A DNA stretch of 64,000 nt, from positions 124,001-188,000 of the forward strand of contig JACQBC010000010.1 of assembly GCA_016194635.1 (NCBI GenBank), written 5' to 3'. The notes beneath the pieces are model-generated. The model had not been told where the DNA came from and did not search any database. It saw nothing but the letters and a program-made list of their open reading frames with translations. Numbering within the stretch: position 1 is the stretch's first letter; each line of letters begins with the position of its first letter. Shown here piece after piece: positions 1 to 9,269 of this stretch. The DNA is from Gammaproteobacteria bacterium (GTDB lineage: Bacteria; Pseudomonadota; Gammaproteobacteria; UBA6429; Thiohalophilaceae). The position numbers and the translations under genes are program-made.

Positions 1-359
1 TCGGTGGATTTCGCCTCGTTTACCGCCCTACCCAGTAAATAGATGCGTCCAAGCCGAACCATGGCCTGGTAATTTTTTGGATCAAGTTCAATCACCCGGA
101 GATAAAATCCTCCCGCCTCGCGGACCTTGTTCAGCCTTTCAAACGTCCGTGCAAGTTCATAATTCGCCTGCAGGTGTTTTTGGTCTATTTTAAGGACATT
201 GCTGAATTCCACCCGCGCCTTCTCATAATTTTCGCTTTTGTAGTAATCCAATCCTCTAGAGAAATATTTTGCCTTGCGCGCGTCAATACCGCCGCACGAC
301 GTCAATGATATAAGGGTTATCAACAACACCAGTACTGGCCAAAAACGGCTAACATTCAT
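1..359 (-). CDS. TPR-repeat lipoprotein, EPS/exosortase locus (3' part outside window)
   Basis: Translating the minus strand from the ATG at 357-359 gives an open frame that reaches the window edge, so only about 119 N-terminal residues are visible. It opens with a basic-hydrophobic signal peptide and a lipobox-like LTSCGG, so it is probably a lipoprotein. After this come tetratricopeptide-like helices (KAKYFSRGLDYYKSENYEKA, then a segment with ANYELARTFERLNKVREAGG, then YQAMVRLGRIYLLG). TPR lipoproteins of this kind (PrsT-like) are common members of exosortase/EPS loci, and this one lies last in the minus-strand run after the WecA-like gene. The exact family cannot be fixed from the visible part. 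Confidence 0.75.
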   Translation of the reverse strand, partial: MNVSRFWPVLVLLITLISLTSCGGIDARKAKYFSRGLDYYKSENYEKARVEFSNVLKIDQKHLQANYELARTFERLNKVREAGGFYLRVIELDPKNYQAMVRLGRIYLLGRAVNEAKST

Positions 360-395
360 TGCGGGTAACATGGTTTTCTCCCTAACATTTAAAAC

Positions 396-2033
396 TTATG
401 ATCGGATGAACGCCATGCCGGCAATCACGAAAAGCGTGATCGCCGTTATAGCGCGGGTATATAAAATATTTCGCTTCACTTGTGATAGGATCAATTCAAT
501 TGCATAAAATAGAACCACGATGTGCACTAGGCTTATTTTAAAATTCAGTCCCGTGATTTTTATTTCCGGGAACAATAGTAATACCGCCACCATCAGTAGG
601 ATTAACACATCGAGCAACGTCGGCACAAACGTATCATTGCTAGCGTATCTGAAACCCAACACCACCGTTAACAATAAACCGGCGAAAATCATATTCATGA
701 GGCCCAGCTCTAGATTGACGATGACCGAAAAATTCTGTACCACGTACACCACCATGGTACTTAGTGTATACAAGACCACACGATCCAGCCAATTAAATTC
801 TTTCCTGGGGTCGTGCACTAACTGCGCGAATAATACCATCAACATAATCATCGATAAAACACCGGTATCAACAGGGACAGACCGCAGATTTACCATACCG
901 ATGATTAAATAAGCCGCTAGCAAGACTAACGTAAAATAAATAATAAGCGCACGAAAACGTCCGCTGGTCTGAAGCCAATGAACATTTTTCTTGATGAATT
1001 CCCTATCCTTGCCGGCCATGGCATGGATTCTCCAGCCGGAGCGCCTTGCTAGAAATAAAATTCCGGCTGTTAAAAATACGATCAACACGTAATAACCAAG
1101 GAGTACCAGGTCTTGCGCATACAATAATACATAGGCCGAACCCACCAGCATCGACTGAATGATATATATAATCAATACTGATTCATAATGATTAAAACCA
1201 ATCATTAGCAATTGGTGATGGATGTGGTTTTTGTCCGGCTTAAAAGGCGATACGCCCCGACTCAGCCGCGTTGTCATCACTTGCAAAGTATCGATGATGG
1301 GTAATCCCAGCACGAGTAACGGAATAAATGAACTGATCGAGGTATCTTTCTGTTGTGCCAACAAGATGACCGTGACCCCGAGGGTAAAACCCAGGAACTG
1401 GCTGCCGGTATCGCCCATGAATATTCTGGCCGGGTAAGTATTAAAACGCAAAAACCCCAAGATGCTACCCATGCCCGCCAGTGCGATAATGATAATATGG
1501 TTGTTAACCGTGGCATAAGCGATCAGCGCGATGCCCCCCAGACTCAGCAATGACAAGCCGCCCGCCAATCCGTCCAGACCATCCGACATATTGATGGCAT
1601 TGGTGACGCCTAACAGCGCGAAAATGGTGAATGCAACACTGATATAGGCAGGAAGCGTTTCAATGCCAAGGAACGATAGGGTATCGATGACAATGTTGCC
1701 ATAAAAGATTACTACCAACGTGGCCAGAAGTTGGCCCAGGAATTTCCATTTGTAGTCAATGTTATATTTATCATCCAGCGCGCCAAACAGTAACAAGATT
1801 ATAATTGCAATTACATACGCCTGAATTTCTCGATACCCGGTTAATAACAACATTACCGGCAGCGCGGTCCCTAACAACATTGCCACGCCACCAATTCGTG
1901 GCACTTTGGTCAGGTGAATCTTGCGTTCATCCGGCACATCGACAATCCGCCATTTTGTCGCCATTTTTATCAATGGAGGTATCAACACCACGGTAATCAT
2001 CATCCCTAGAATAAAACTGAGAAAAAGCGTCAT
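396..2033 (-). CDS. WecA/MraY-family polyprenyl-phosphate sugar-1-phosphate transferase with long C-terminal extension
   Basis: This is an integral membrane enzyme that probably starts repeat-unit synthesis by moving a HexNAc-1-phosphate from a UDP-sugar to undecaprenyl phosphate. The family motifs are present: PRIGGVAML near residue 45, GALDDKYNIDYKWK near 85, NAINMSDGLDGLAGG near 145, FMGDTGSQFLG near 205 and the histidine motif DKNHIHHQL near 270. Family members are usually about 350 residues. This one has 545, and the extra 190 or so C-terminal residues form more hydrophobic segments of unknown role. It starts 5 bases after the exosortase stop and so is in the same operon. It may replace a WcaJ-type initiating enzyme, since none is visible in the window. 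Confidence 0.88.
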   Translation of the reverse strand: MTLFLSFILGMMITVVLIPPLIKMATKWRIVDVPDERKIHLTKVPRIGGVAMLLGTALPVMLLLTGYREIQAYVIAIIILLLFGALDDKYNIDYKWKFLGQLLATLVVIFYGNIVIDTLSFLGIETLPAYISVAFTIFALLGVTNAINMSDGLDGLAGGLSLLSLGGIALIAYATVNNHIIIIALAGMGSILGFLRFNTYPARIFMGDTGSQFLGFTLGVTVILLAQQKDTSISSFIPLLVLGLPIIDTLQVMTTRLSRGVSPFKPDKNHIHHQLLMIGFNHYESVLIIYIIQSMLVGSAYVLLYAQDLVLLGYYVLIVFLTAGILFLARRSGWRIHAMAGKDREFIKKNVHWLQTSGRFRALIIYFTLVLLAAYLIIGMVNLRSVPVDTGVLSMIMLMVLFAQLVHDPRKEFNWLDRVVLYTLSTMVVYVVQNFSVIVNLELGLMNMIFAGLLLTVVLGFRYASNDTFVPTLLDVLILLMVAVLLLFPEIKITGLNFKISLVHIVVLFYAIELILSQVKRNILYTRAITAITLFVIAGMAFIRS

Positions 2034-2038
2034 AGAGT

Positions 2039-3628
2039 TTACGAGGGAATATAATTGGTAATTAACGGTTCGATTGCGCGTAATAATTCTTGCATTTCAG
2101 CCTCGGCCTGCTCTACCGGGTGTGTATGATTAATCACTGTACTGATACGCACCAAGCCTCCATCGGTGCGGTTAAGCATAATGCTGTCCTGAAAAATATA
2201 CCATTTCGCCAGGTATTCGTTGCTGATACGTCGGCCACGTTGCGGAAACCAGTAGTACACCAGCTGTTGATTCTCGCCTTGTTGCACAATCGCGCGGTTC
2301 ACAGGGACAGTACTGTCCGCCGTCTTGATGGTTTTGGTTGATATAGTCTGTATCCGCCAGCCACCGGCAGGAATACAGGTGGTCGGTGAATGCACCGATT
2401 CACCCTTGCGTTGCGAGGCGTAATACGCCATATAGAGATTGATATCTGCGCCACTGGGAGTTAGGTAATCCCCAACGTAATAATCGGTTAGTTTCAGACT
2501 GTCGAGATAAATCTTATCGATGCTACTCGTACGCAACACCCACGCGCTGATGGGATTTGGAAATTGAGTAAAGGCCAAGCGTGGGGGTTGAATTTCTTCA
2601 CGATGGGGTAATGTCAGTGCCGCGGTTAATCCCGCCAATAACAAAGCCATCAAGGGAACCGTAGTGCGCGGTAGATTACGGGTTACGACTTGCGAGTTTG
2701 GTGGCGGCGCGGGAATTGCTTCGAGTGAAAACACTTGGCGCAATGAGCGCTTTTGCTTGCCGATTTTTAACAATAGCCACATTTCAAGCATCAGCACGAC
2801 GGTGGAAATCATGAACACCACCCAGCCTTCAAAATCGTGCAGAAAACCAAGCGCGGCTTCACGCCCCCAATATTCCACCGTGACGCCCACCAGGCCGATA
2901 CGAATACTGTTCATTAAAACGGTGATGGGAATAGTGGAGAAAAATATGAGTAGTCTTTTCCAGGTTTTTTCCCGGTAAAGTACCGCCGCGATAAAACCAA
3001 GCGCCATCAATGGAAATAAGTAACGTAAACCGCTACAGGCTTCAACGACCTGAAGTTTCATGACACCCAGATCGATGACATTACCTTCCAGATAAACGCT
3101 TATTCCAAACAAACGAATTACCGCCACCCCCATCTCAGATGACAGTAACTGTAATTTTGCGGACAAGAGTTGCTGTAGGTAGTTTGGCAACGGCACCATG
3201 AACAATAACAATACAAATGCCGGCCATATTTTACGCGCTGCTTGGAAGCTAGTAATAGCGATAACCACGCCCGACAGTGTGATCACAAAACTATACTGCA
3301 CGATAACGTATAACGAGCTTAATTCACCAAAAATATACAATAAGACACCGCCGAGAACTATGGCCATCCCTGCCCAGGAACCGTTAAACGTCATTCTTTG
3401 TAACCAGTATTTTTTTGACCAGATAAAATACCCGGAGATAAACGGTAATAAGTAGGCGTGGCTATATTCCTCCATGCCCCAAGAAAGATACATATTCACG
3501 ATTCCCGTCTGAAACACTACAACAAGTATAATCGACGCGATGGCGAGAAAACCCCAGTACGCTGGAGAGCCTCGCCACAATATCGGTGTTTCTTCAATGA
3601 GTGTGTTCACTGGCAACTCCAGCTGCAT
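2039..3628 (-). CDS. xrtD: Exosortase fused to an EpsI domain (XrtD-like)
   Basis: This is a multi-pass inner-membrane transpeptidase expected to cut and re-attach proteins carrying a PEP-CTERM-type tail. Residues 1-300 hold the exosortase core: EEYSHAYLLPFISGY, the catalytic cysteine in VVEACSGLRYLFPLMALG, the conserved arginine in MNSIRIGLVG, and the histidine in FLHDFEGWVVFM. Residues from about 320 to 529 form a soluble EpsI-like domain with its SPTTCIPAGGW signature. The fused form of about 530 residues fits the XrtD (VPLPA-CTERM) group better than XrtA, but this subtype is an inference and the symbol is tentative. The start overlaps the end of the upstream glycosyltransferase by 35 bases. 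I saw no sorting-signal substrate in the window. Confidence 0.85.
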   Translation of the reverse strand: MQLELPVNTLIEETPILWRGSPAYWGFLAIASIILVVVFQTGIVNMYLSWGMEEYSHAYLLPFISGYFIWSKKYWLQRMTFNGSWAGMAIVLGGVLLYIFGELSSLYVIVQYSFVITLSGVVIAITSFQAARKIWPAFVLLLFMVPLPNYLQQLLSAKLQLLSSEMGVAVIRLFGISVYLEGNVIDLGVMKLQVVEACSGLRYLFPLMALGFIAAVLYREKTWKRLLIFFSTIPITVLMNSIRIGLVGVTVEYWGREAALGFLHDFEGWVVFMISTVVLMLEMWLLLKIGKQKRSLRQVFSLEAIPAPPPNSQVVTRNLPRTTVPLMALLLAGLTAALTLPHREEIQPPRLAFTQFPNPISAWVLRTSSIDKIYLDSLKLTDYYVGDYLTPSGADINLYMAYYASQRKGESVHSPTTCIPAGGWRIQTISTKTIKTADSTVPVNRAIVQQGENQQLVYYWFPQRGRRISNEYLAKWYIFQDSIMLNRTDGGLVRISTVINHTHPVEQAEAEMQELLRAIEPLITNYIPS

Positions 3629-4856
3629 TCAGTTTTATGAGTAAAACGTCTTCAAGGAGATTACTATAGCGTTTCGCCAGTTTCTGGCGATCATAGTGCT
3701 GTTCAATATATTTACGCCCCGCCTTACCCATTTCAATTCTTCGATTGTAGTCTGTATACAGTGATAACACCGCGTCTGCGAGCTGACGCGGATTCTCAGG
3801 CTCGATACAAATCCCGGCATCCGCGGTTGTTATTAACTCTTGACTTTCACCTTCAACGCCTAGAATAATTGGACATTCCATCGCTAGACTTTCAAATATT
3901 TTTGATGGGATGACCGTTTTGAATAATTCCGATTTTTTCAACAGCACCAGGCTGACATCGGACAATGCCCACAAATAGGGCATATTGGCTTTGTCCTGCT
4001 GGGGTAACATTTTGAGGTTCGTTAAATTCATCAAACGGCTCATTTCTAACAAACGTTCTTTTTCCGCGCCATCACCTGTCATTAAGAAAACTATCCCCTC
4101 CTCTGCGGCTAGTAATTTGGCCGCATCCAGTACTGTTTCCAGTTTATGCGCCATGCCATGGGTTCCGAAATAGGAAACCACGAATTTACCGCGAATTCCA
4201 AAACCATCCGCGAAATTCTCATCGCGGGCGCTAGGTTTAAAAAATGACAATTCAGCGCCGTTTTTCAAAACTTCAACCTTATCGATGGCAATGCCCTTGT
4301 CGATCAAGTATTTTTTAAAAGACTCCGTCACTACAACAATATGGTCGCATTTACGATACGCAAATAATTCGAGTTTTCTCAAAAAATTAATAATGATTTT
4401 ATTTTTAATGGCCCCCACGATCAATATGGAATCCGGCCACAGATCGCGAATCTCAAGAACCCAGGGAATCCTGCGCAAGCGACTCACGAAATATCCCGCC
4501 AATCCGTTAAAAAATTGCGGTGAAGTGGTTAACACAATGTCCGGCTTGCGTATAAATAATGCCGCGATTATTGCCGTGAACATATAAGAGACGTAATTCA
4601 ACGTGCGTTTAATAAACCCCTCATTGGCCGCCAGATAAGTCCAGACGCGGCGCACCTGAATTCCATCTTTAGTTTCCTTTTGCCAAACTCTATTTTTATA
4701 TCCAGGGTAGACTGCGCCGCGCGGGTGATTCGGCGCACAGGTAATCACCGTAACAGCATGACCCAGTTCCACCCAGTGTTTACAATGCTCATAGGTACGG
4801 CTTGCCGGAGCGTTCACCTCCGGGGGGAAATAATGCGACAAAAACAGGATGTTCAT
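3594..4856 (-). CDS. GT4-family glycosyltransferase, WbuB-like
   Basis: This is a cytoplasmic, membrane-associated sugar transferase of the GT-B fold. The N-terminus MNILFLSHYFPPEVNAPASR and the segment LEIRDLWPDSIL are typical of WbuB-type enzymes. The C-terminal domain has VSYFGTHGMAHKLETVLDAA, then FKTVIPSKIFESLAMECPII, where the conserved glutamate of the EX7E-type motif lies. The length of 420 residues is normal. Its last 35 bases overlap the exosortase gene, so the two are probably translated together. The donor sugar and linkage cannot be read from the sequence. WbuB homologues transfer FucNAc-type sugars, which is only a hint. Confidence 0.88.
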   Translation of the reverse strand: MNILFLSHYFPPEVNAPASRTYEHCKHWVELGHAVTVITCAPNHPRGAVYPGYKNRVWQKETKDGIQVRRVWTYLAANEGFIKRTLNYVSYMFTAIIAALFIRKPDIVLTTSPQFFNGLAGYFVSRLRRIPWVLEIRDLWPDSILIVGAIKNKIIINFLRKLELFAYRKCDHIVVVTESFKKYLIDKGIAIDKVEVLKNGAELSFFKPSARDENFADGFGIRGKFVVSYFGTHGMAHKLETVLDAAKLLAAEEGIVFLMTGDGAEKERLLEMSRLMNLTNLKMLPQQDKANMPYLWALSDVSLVLLKKSELFKTVIPSKIFESLAMECPIILGVEGESQELITTADAGICIEPENPRQLADAVLSLYTDYNRRIEMGKAGRKYIEQHYDRQKLAKRYSNLLEDVLLIKLNAAGVASEHTH

Positions 4857-5059
4857 GTATTACACACCTCATTCTCATTTTATTGCACGTACGACAAATA
4901 ACCTGGCACGTAATAAAAGTTTCGTAGGCAGTGTAGAGGGCTATCTTGACAGGGAAATGACACTCGAATGTAGTACGAATGTAATACAAAACAGCGTAAT
5001 TCATTGTTTATAAAAGCAAGCCATGCGTTATAAGCAGACAAAGGCTTATGATTGACTTA

Positions 5060-5240
5060 CTAAGGACCGCATTGACAAAGCCGCCTGCGTCGGCAATGGG
5101 TGTCGGCCGCAGGGATGCGGCCGTCAAGCCTATACGAGGGCAGGGATGCCCGGGGTAGAACAATGCAAGGAGAAATTGTCGAGGAGGTATTCACGGCGTT
5201 CCGCCGCCGAGGCAGGCGGCTTTGTCAATGCGGTTCTTAG
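5060..5240. mobile_element. Small inverted-repeat element (MITE-like), 181 bp with TA flanks
   Basis: The left end (5060-5094) and the right end (5206-5240) are inverted copies of each other, about 33 of 35 positions matching. The left end reads CTAAGGACCGCATTGACAAA and onward; the right end read backwards starts CTAAGAACCGC. Both ends are flanked by TA (5058-5059 and 5241-5242), as expected for a TA target duplication of the IS630/Tc1-mariner type. The interior has a smaller palindrome around GGCCGCAGGGATGCGGCC and no credible coding frame. It is too short for a transposase, so it is probably a non-autonomous element. The rest of the gap (4857-5057) shows nothing I can name. Confidence 0.75.
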
Positions 5241-6919
5241 TATGAATATCGAATTGAATAGCCGAATTGCCACGGTAATGTTTGAATGCAAGCAAGGCGC
5301 AACGTGGTATTCGGCTGCGCTCGACCAAACTCCGGATACCAATTTGTCTGTATTAGACTCATCTCGTCCTGCCCTTCTGGCAAGAGTAACAACTGTTCGC
5401 CTCCTGGCATCATCAGACGCACACCTTCCACCACCTGTTGTACTTTTACTGCGGGATGAAAGTGAATAAAACTTTCCAGGCGATGTCGGCCACGCCCCGT
5501 AACCGTATCGCGGATGTACCAGCCGTGCGATGGGTGATAACGTATCGACCGTGCGTGCACGACGCGCCCAGGAAGCCGCAAATAGCCGTCATGGGCTCCG
5601 TTGAATTCAACCCCGCCGTCTGGATGGTTGATCAACGCCGCCATCGTGGGCCGCGCGCGTCGGGCCACACGAAAAACACCCCAGATCTCGGATTGTTCCC
5701 GCGCATCAATCCTGACGGTATTATGCGCCGCGGTACTACGTGCATAATACCGATCGGCGGAATTCTCGTAACTATACACCCCTGTATCCACGACAAGTCT
5801 CTGGCCACAAATGCACAGCTCATAACTGAGCGTATCGCAATGGGCATGGCCTGGCTGGTAATCCGGCCCGACCGGTCCACAATCGATTACCATCATATCG
5901 TCTGCATAGCGAATAACGTAGTAGCCACTTTCGGTGAATGCACAGGAGTTCGTGGTATTGGTTTTTCCAGGCGATTGATATTTAATTATTTTCGCCGCGT
6001 ACGTGAATAACCGTTCAGGCGTCGGCGCAATACCCAAGGCGGCGTCGTTAAACAGCGGAATTTGCCCGTCCGGCAGGATGATCCGATCCAGAAAATCCAG
6101 CGCCGCGACCGTTTTATCTCTGAAGAGCTGTACTGTCGGCGTGTCGAGAACACTGATACTGTTTTGTACAAGATTAAGGATGTCAAGGTAGTCTGTAACC
6201 GCAATGCAGTGATACATGGGACTGCGTTCAATATGCCCGCCATCGCCCAAGAACTGTTCCTGGACTTCTTCGGTGAGAATCCGCGAACCGGTTTTTAACC
6301 AGCGGGCGGCATCCATACCCTCAAAATACATACCGGCAAAAAACAGGGCAACGGCGTTTTTTAGATAATGGTTGGCCAAAATATGGTATTCAAGGTGTTT
6401 CTCCAACCACAGGCATTGCGTATATAAACTGACGAGCCAGGCGTGGGGTACAGGAGTTTTGGTCCATGTAGCAAGGAAATATTTAATCCAATTCACAATA
6501 CGCAGTGATGCCGTATACGGTTCCCAGGCATTTTCGGTGCCGAGGGGATTATGTTCAATCCAGTGATTGATCAGCTGCGGTAGTTCCGCTTTACGATGTC
6601 CTGCCTCCTGCAAATAATCAAAATAATGCAGATTGTAACGCCACAACCGGGGCATATCCCGACTGATCCAATCTATTTCACCGTTTGCGAAAATACGCGA
6701 TCGGTTAAGAAACCTAAATTCATACGGCTTGGGTTGTGGCTGGGGAGTGTCCATGGCCGGTATAAAATTTACACCGGTACGCAAGCGGACTAACCCTGTT
6801 GCCACCACCGGACGATATGCCGGTTGCACACGACGCCAGATCTGATACATCATTTGCTTGGGTCTAAGATACACCGCGCTACGCAGGTACAACAGTAGCC
6901 GGTTGAGTATCGTAGGCAC
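5237..6919 (-). CDS. Heparinase II/III-like (alginate lyase-fold) protein
   Basis: Proteins of this family occur in EPS loci with glycosyltransferases and are thought to act on uronic-acid-containing polysaccharide. The N-terminal part is the helical toroid region (LPQLINHWIEHNPLGTENAW, EPYTASLRIVNWIKYFL, LANHYLKNAVALFFAG). The C-terminal part carries the beta-sheet domain with YQPGHAHCDTLSYEL and AAHNTVRIDAREQSEIWG, which are typical heparinase II/III motifs. At 560 residues it is near full length. The last codon and stop lie inside the right arm of the inverted-repeat element, so the original C-terminus has probably been changed by a few residues. It starts 17 bases after the oxidoreductase stop and is probably co-transcribed with it. 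Confidence 0.85.
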   Translation of the reverse strand: MPTILNRLLLYLRSAVYLRPKQMMYQIWRRVQPAYRPVVATGLVRLRTGVNFIPAMDTPQPQPKPYEFRFLNRSRIFANGEIDWISRDMPRLWRYNLHYFDYLQEAGHRKAELPQLINHWIEHNPLGTENAWEPYTASLRIVNWIKYFLATWTKTPVPHAWLVSLYTQCLWLEKHLEYHILANHYLKNAVALFFAGMYFEGMDAARWLKTGSRILTEEVQEQFLGDGGHIERSPMYHCIAVTDYLDILNLVQNSISVLDTPTVQLFRDKTVAALDFLDRIILPDGQIPLFNDAALGIAPTPERLFTYAAKIIKYQSPGKTNTTNSCAFTESGYYVIRYADDMMVIDCGPVGPDYQPGHAHCDTLSYELCICGQRLVVDTGVYSYENSADRYYARSTAAHNTVRIDAREQSEIWGVFRVARRARPTMAALINHPDGGVEFNGAHDGYLRLPGRVVHARSIRYHPSHGWYIRDTVTGRGRHRLESFIHFHPAVKVQQVVEGVRLMMPGGEQLLLLPEGQDEMSLIQTNWYPEFGRAQPNTTLRLACIQTLPWQFGYSIRYSY

Positions 6920-6936
6920 CGCGTTTATGAAAATGG

Positions 6937-9087
6937 TTAAAGCGGGTTTGCCAATGCCAGACTCAAACGGCTAACCTCGATCAACTCGGTAAAGGAAATT
7001 GGAGACGGCTGCCCCTGGCTGACAGCGTTAACAAAAGACTGCGCGCAAGCTTTCTGGCCTTTATCCTGGCGCCACAATGTCATACTCGTGAATTTCGGCC
7101 AGCCATAACCGCGCAGCCGACGGAAATTATCGAGTTGTAGGATACGACCGGCGCAGAATACTTCCAAGCGTTCTTTAGGAAAGGACTTGTGGCCATTGGC
7201 CAGATAGTGCACCGTGCCCATTGAGCCCTCGGCAAACTGCAGAGTAATCGTCATCTTGTCATCACGAATGCCGTAGCCTGCGTTGGGCCCTAGTATCATA
7301 GCGCCGCGATTAACCACCTCGGCGCCGGCAAGATAGCGGAGCAAGTCGATAAAATGACATGCCTCGCCGATAATACGGCCGCCGCCGATATCCCTGTCCT
7401 GGGTCCAGTGCTGCGACGGAATCATACCGGCATTGACGGTCATCACAAACACTTTCGGTTCGCTGACTCCTTGCAACAGCATTTGCATCTTCTGGATCTG
7501 CGGTGCGAAACGGCGGTTAAAACCTACCATCAGTAACGGTGGATTTTCATGCGTCCTGGTCTGTTGATAGGCGATTATAATTTCATCCAGTTGCGCCGGC
7601 GTAATCGCCAGCGGCTTTTCGACAAATACATGCTTGCCTGCATTTAATGCCTCGCACACCATATGCGCATGATTGTCGTGCCGTGTGGTAATGACGGCGG
7701 TATTGATTGCGGTATCATTGAAAATCTCCGTGGCGTCGGTTGTTATTTTATAAAATCCGTATTTTCTACCCGCATGGACACCGCTAACACCCAAACTGGA
7801 AGCCACCGTTTGCAACATGGCGCCCGTCGCCTTAAAAGCGGGAATTAATACTTGTGATGCGTAATTCCCAGAACCTATAAACCCGATCACTACACCCGAT
7901 GGCGGCGCGACAGTGTGTGGTTTCTCCACATGGAGTCTCAGCGTCTGTTCGCGCAGCGGTAGCTCCGGTGACTGCTTGGCGGAGGGGTATTCAAGCAAGA
8001 TCCCTAAGGAAAACCGACCATCCGATACCAACGCATACGCATCCGTGGCATTTTCAAACGCAAAGCGATGCGTAATCAGTCGATCGGTTTGCAGACGTTT
8101 ATCCGCCAGCATGTCGAGTATCGCTTCAAAATTGCGTTGTTCTGTCCAGCGTACGTACCCCACGGGATAATCCTGCCCGGCTTCTTCATAGGCCGGATCG
8201 TAACGGCCCGGACCATAGGAACAGGATACTTGGAAGGTCAATTCTTTCTCAAAAAAATCCGCGCGGGATAATTCCAGCCCGGCCACCCCGACCAGCACAA
8301 TCCGGCCGCGTTTGCGGCACATCTGCGCGGCCTGATGTATCGGCTCGTTGCTTTGGGTGGATGCGGTGATAATCACCGCATCCACGCCGCGTTGCCGGGA
8401 AAATTCCTGGGCGGTCATCAGCGGATCCTGGCCTATCGATAAATCCACGGTGTCAACACCGAACGCGCGCGCCAGCCGCAATTTGTCCTGATCAAAATCC
8501 AGCCCCAGTACCCGGCAGCCCTGTGCTCGTAACAGCTGCACGGTTAGGAGCCCAATCAAGCCCAAGCCGGTTACCACCACCGATTCGCCCAATGTTGGCG
8601 CCGCCAATCGAATACCTTGCAAGGCAATGGCACTCATAACGGTAAACGTCGCGTGTTCATCGCTTACAGTATCCGGAATCCGGGCGCACAGGTGCTTGGA
8701 CACCATGGTCACCTCGGCATGTTTGCCATTAGAAGCCACACGATCGCCAACTTTAAAACCTTCGACACCCTTGCCGACCTCGAGGACAATACCGGCGTTG
8801 CAATAACCCATCGGAATCGGTTGATCCAACTTGTTGCGTATTGTAGTGATCGCCGGGAGTAAACCATCTGTTTTGATTTTATCCAATACCATCCTAACTT
8901 TATCGGGTTGCTGGCGCGCCTTATTGATGAGGCTAGCCTTACCAAACTCCAGCAACATACGCTCGGTCCCAACGGACAGGAGTGATACTGTGCTGCGGAT
9001 CAATAGATGGCCGGGTTTAACGCTTGGACAGGGAATATCCGCTATTTCCGTCGTACCGTTACCCAAGTGCTGAAGGATTTGTTTCAT
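6937..9087 (-). CDS. Bi-domain oxidoreductase: zinc-type alcohol dehydrogenase fused to Gfo/Idh/MocA
   Basis: This is a cytoplasmic protein with two NAD(P)-binding halves. Residues 1-350 are a medium-chain dehydrogenase (GYCNAGIVLEVGKGVEGFKV; Rossmann motif VVTGLGLIGLLTVQLL). The second half, from about residue 380, is a Gfo/Idh/MocA sugar oxidoreductase (VIGFIGSGNYASQVLIPAF, the lysine motif HVFVEKPLAI, and GGGRIIGEACHFIDLLRYLAG). The same fusion is repeatedly found beside heparinase-like proteins in EPS loci, as here. I chose the ATG at 9085-9087 (MKQILQHLG) because the longer frame adds 11 residues unlike the family. The substrate is unknown; a nucleotide or lipid-linked sugar is likely. 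Confidence 0.87.
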   Translation of the reverse strand: MKQILQHLGNGTTEIADIPCPSVKPGHLLIRSTVSLLSVGTERMLLEFGKASLINKARQQPDKVRMVLDKIKTDGLLPAITTIRNKLDQPIPMGYCNAGIVLEVGKGVEGFKVGDRVASNGKHAEVTMVSKHLCARIPDTVSDEHATFTVMSAIALQGIRLAAPTLGESVVVTGLGLIGLLTVQLLRAQGCRVLGLDFDQDKLRLARAFGVDTVDLSIGQDPLMTAQEFSRQRGVDAVIITASTQSNEPIHQAAQMCRKRGRIVLVGVAGLELSRADFFEKELTFQVSCSYGPGRYDPAYEEAGQDYPVGYVRWTEQRNFEAILDMLADKRLQTDRLITHRFAFENATDAYALVSDGRFSLGILLEYPSAKQSPELPLREQTLRLHVEKPHTVAPPSGVVIGFIGSGNYASQVLIPAFKATGAMLQTVASSLGVSGVHAGRKYGFYKITTDATEIFNDTAINTAVITTRHDNHAHMVCEALNAGKHVFVEKPLAITPAQLDEIIIAYQQTRTHENPPLLMVGFNRRFAPQIQKMQMLLQGVSEPKVFVMTVNAGMIPSQHWTQDRDIGGGRIIGEACHFIDLLRYLAGAEVVNRGAMILGPNAGYGIRDDKMTITLQFAEGSMGTVHYLANGHKSFPKERLEVFCAGRILQLDNFRRLRGYGWPKFTSMTLWRQDKGQKACAQSFVNAVSQGQPSPISFTELIEVSRLSLALANPL

Positions 9088-9269
9088 TTTTGTGACATCA
9101 TTATTGGTGACGAATAACAATACCCCATGGATGTTACAAAATCGTTTAAAAATAACACCGCCAATACATGCTTAAATGAAAAATATACGAACCCATGGAC
9201 AACGTGTAAAGCGCAGCAGGTTGGCGACTCGCTACTTGTACGCGCATGTAAGTAACGATATTATGCGGC

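Noticed and set aside
5438-6010. A 190-codon plus-strand frame opposite the heparinase-like gene
   Set aside because: The opposite strand carries conserved heparinase II/III motifs over the same bases; this frame has none.
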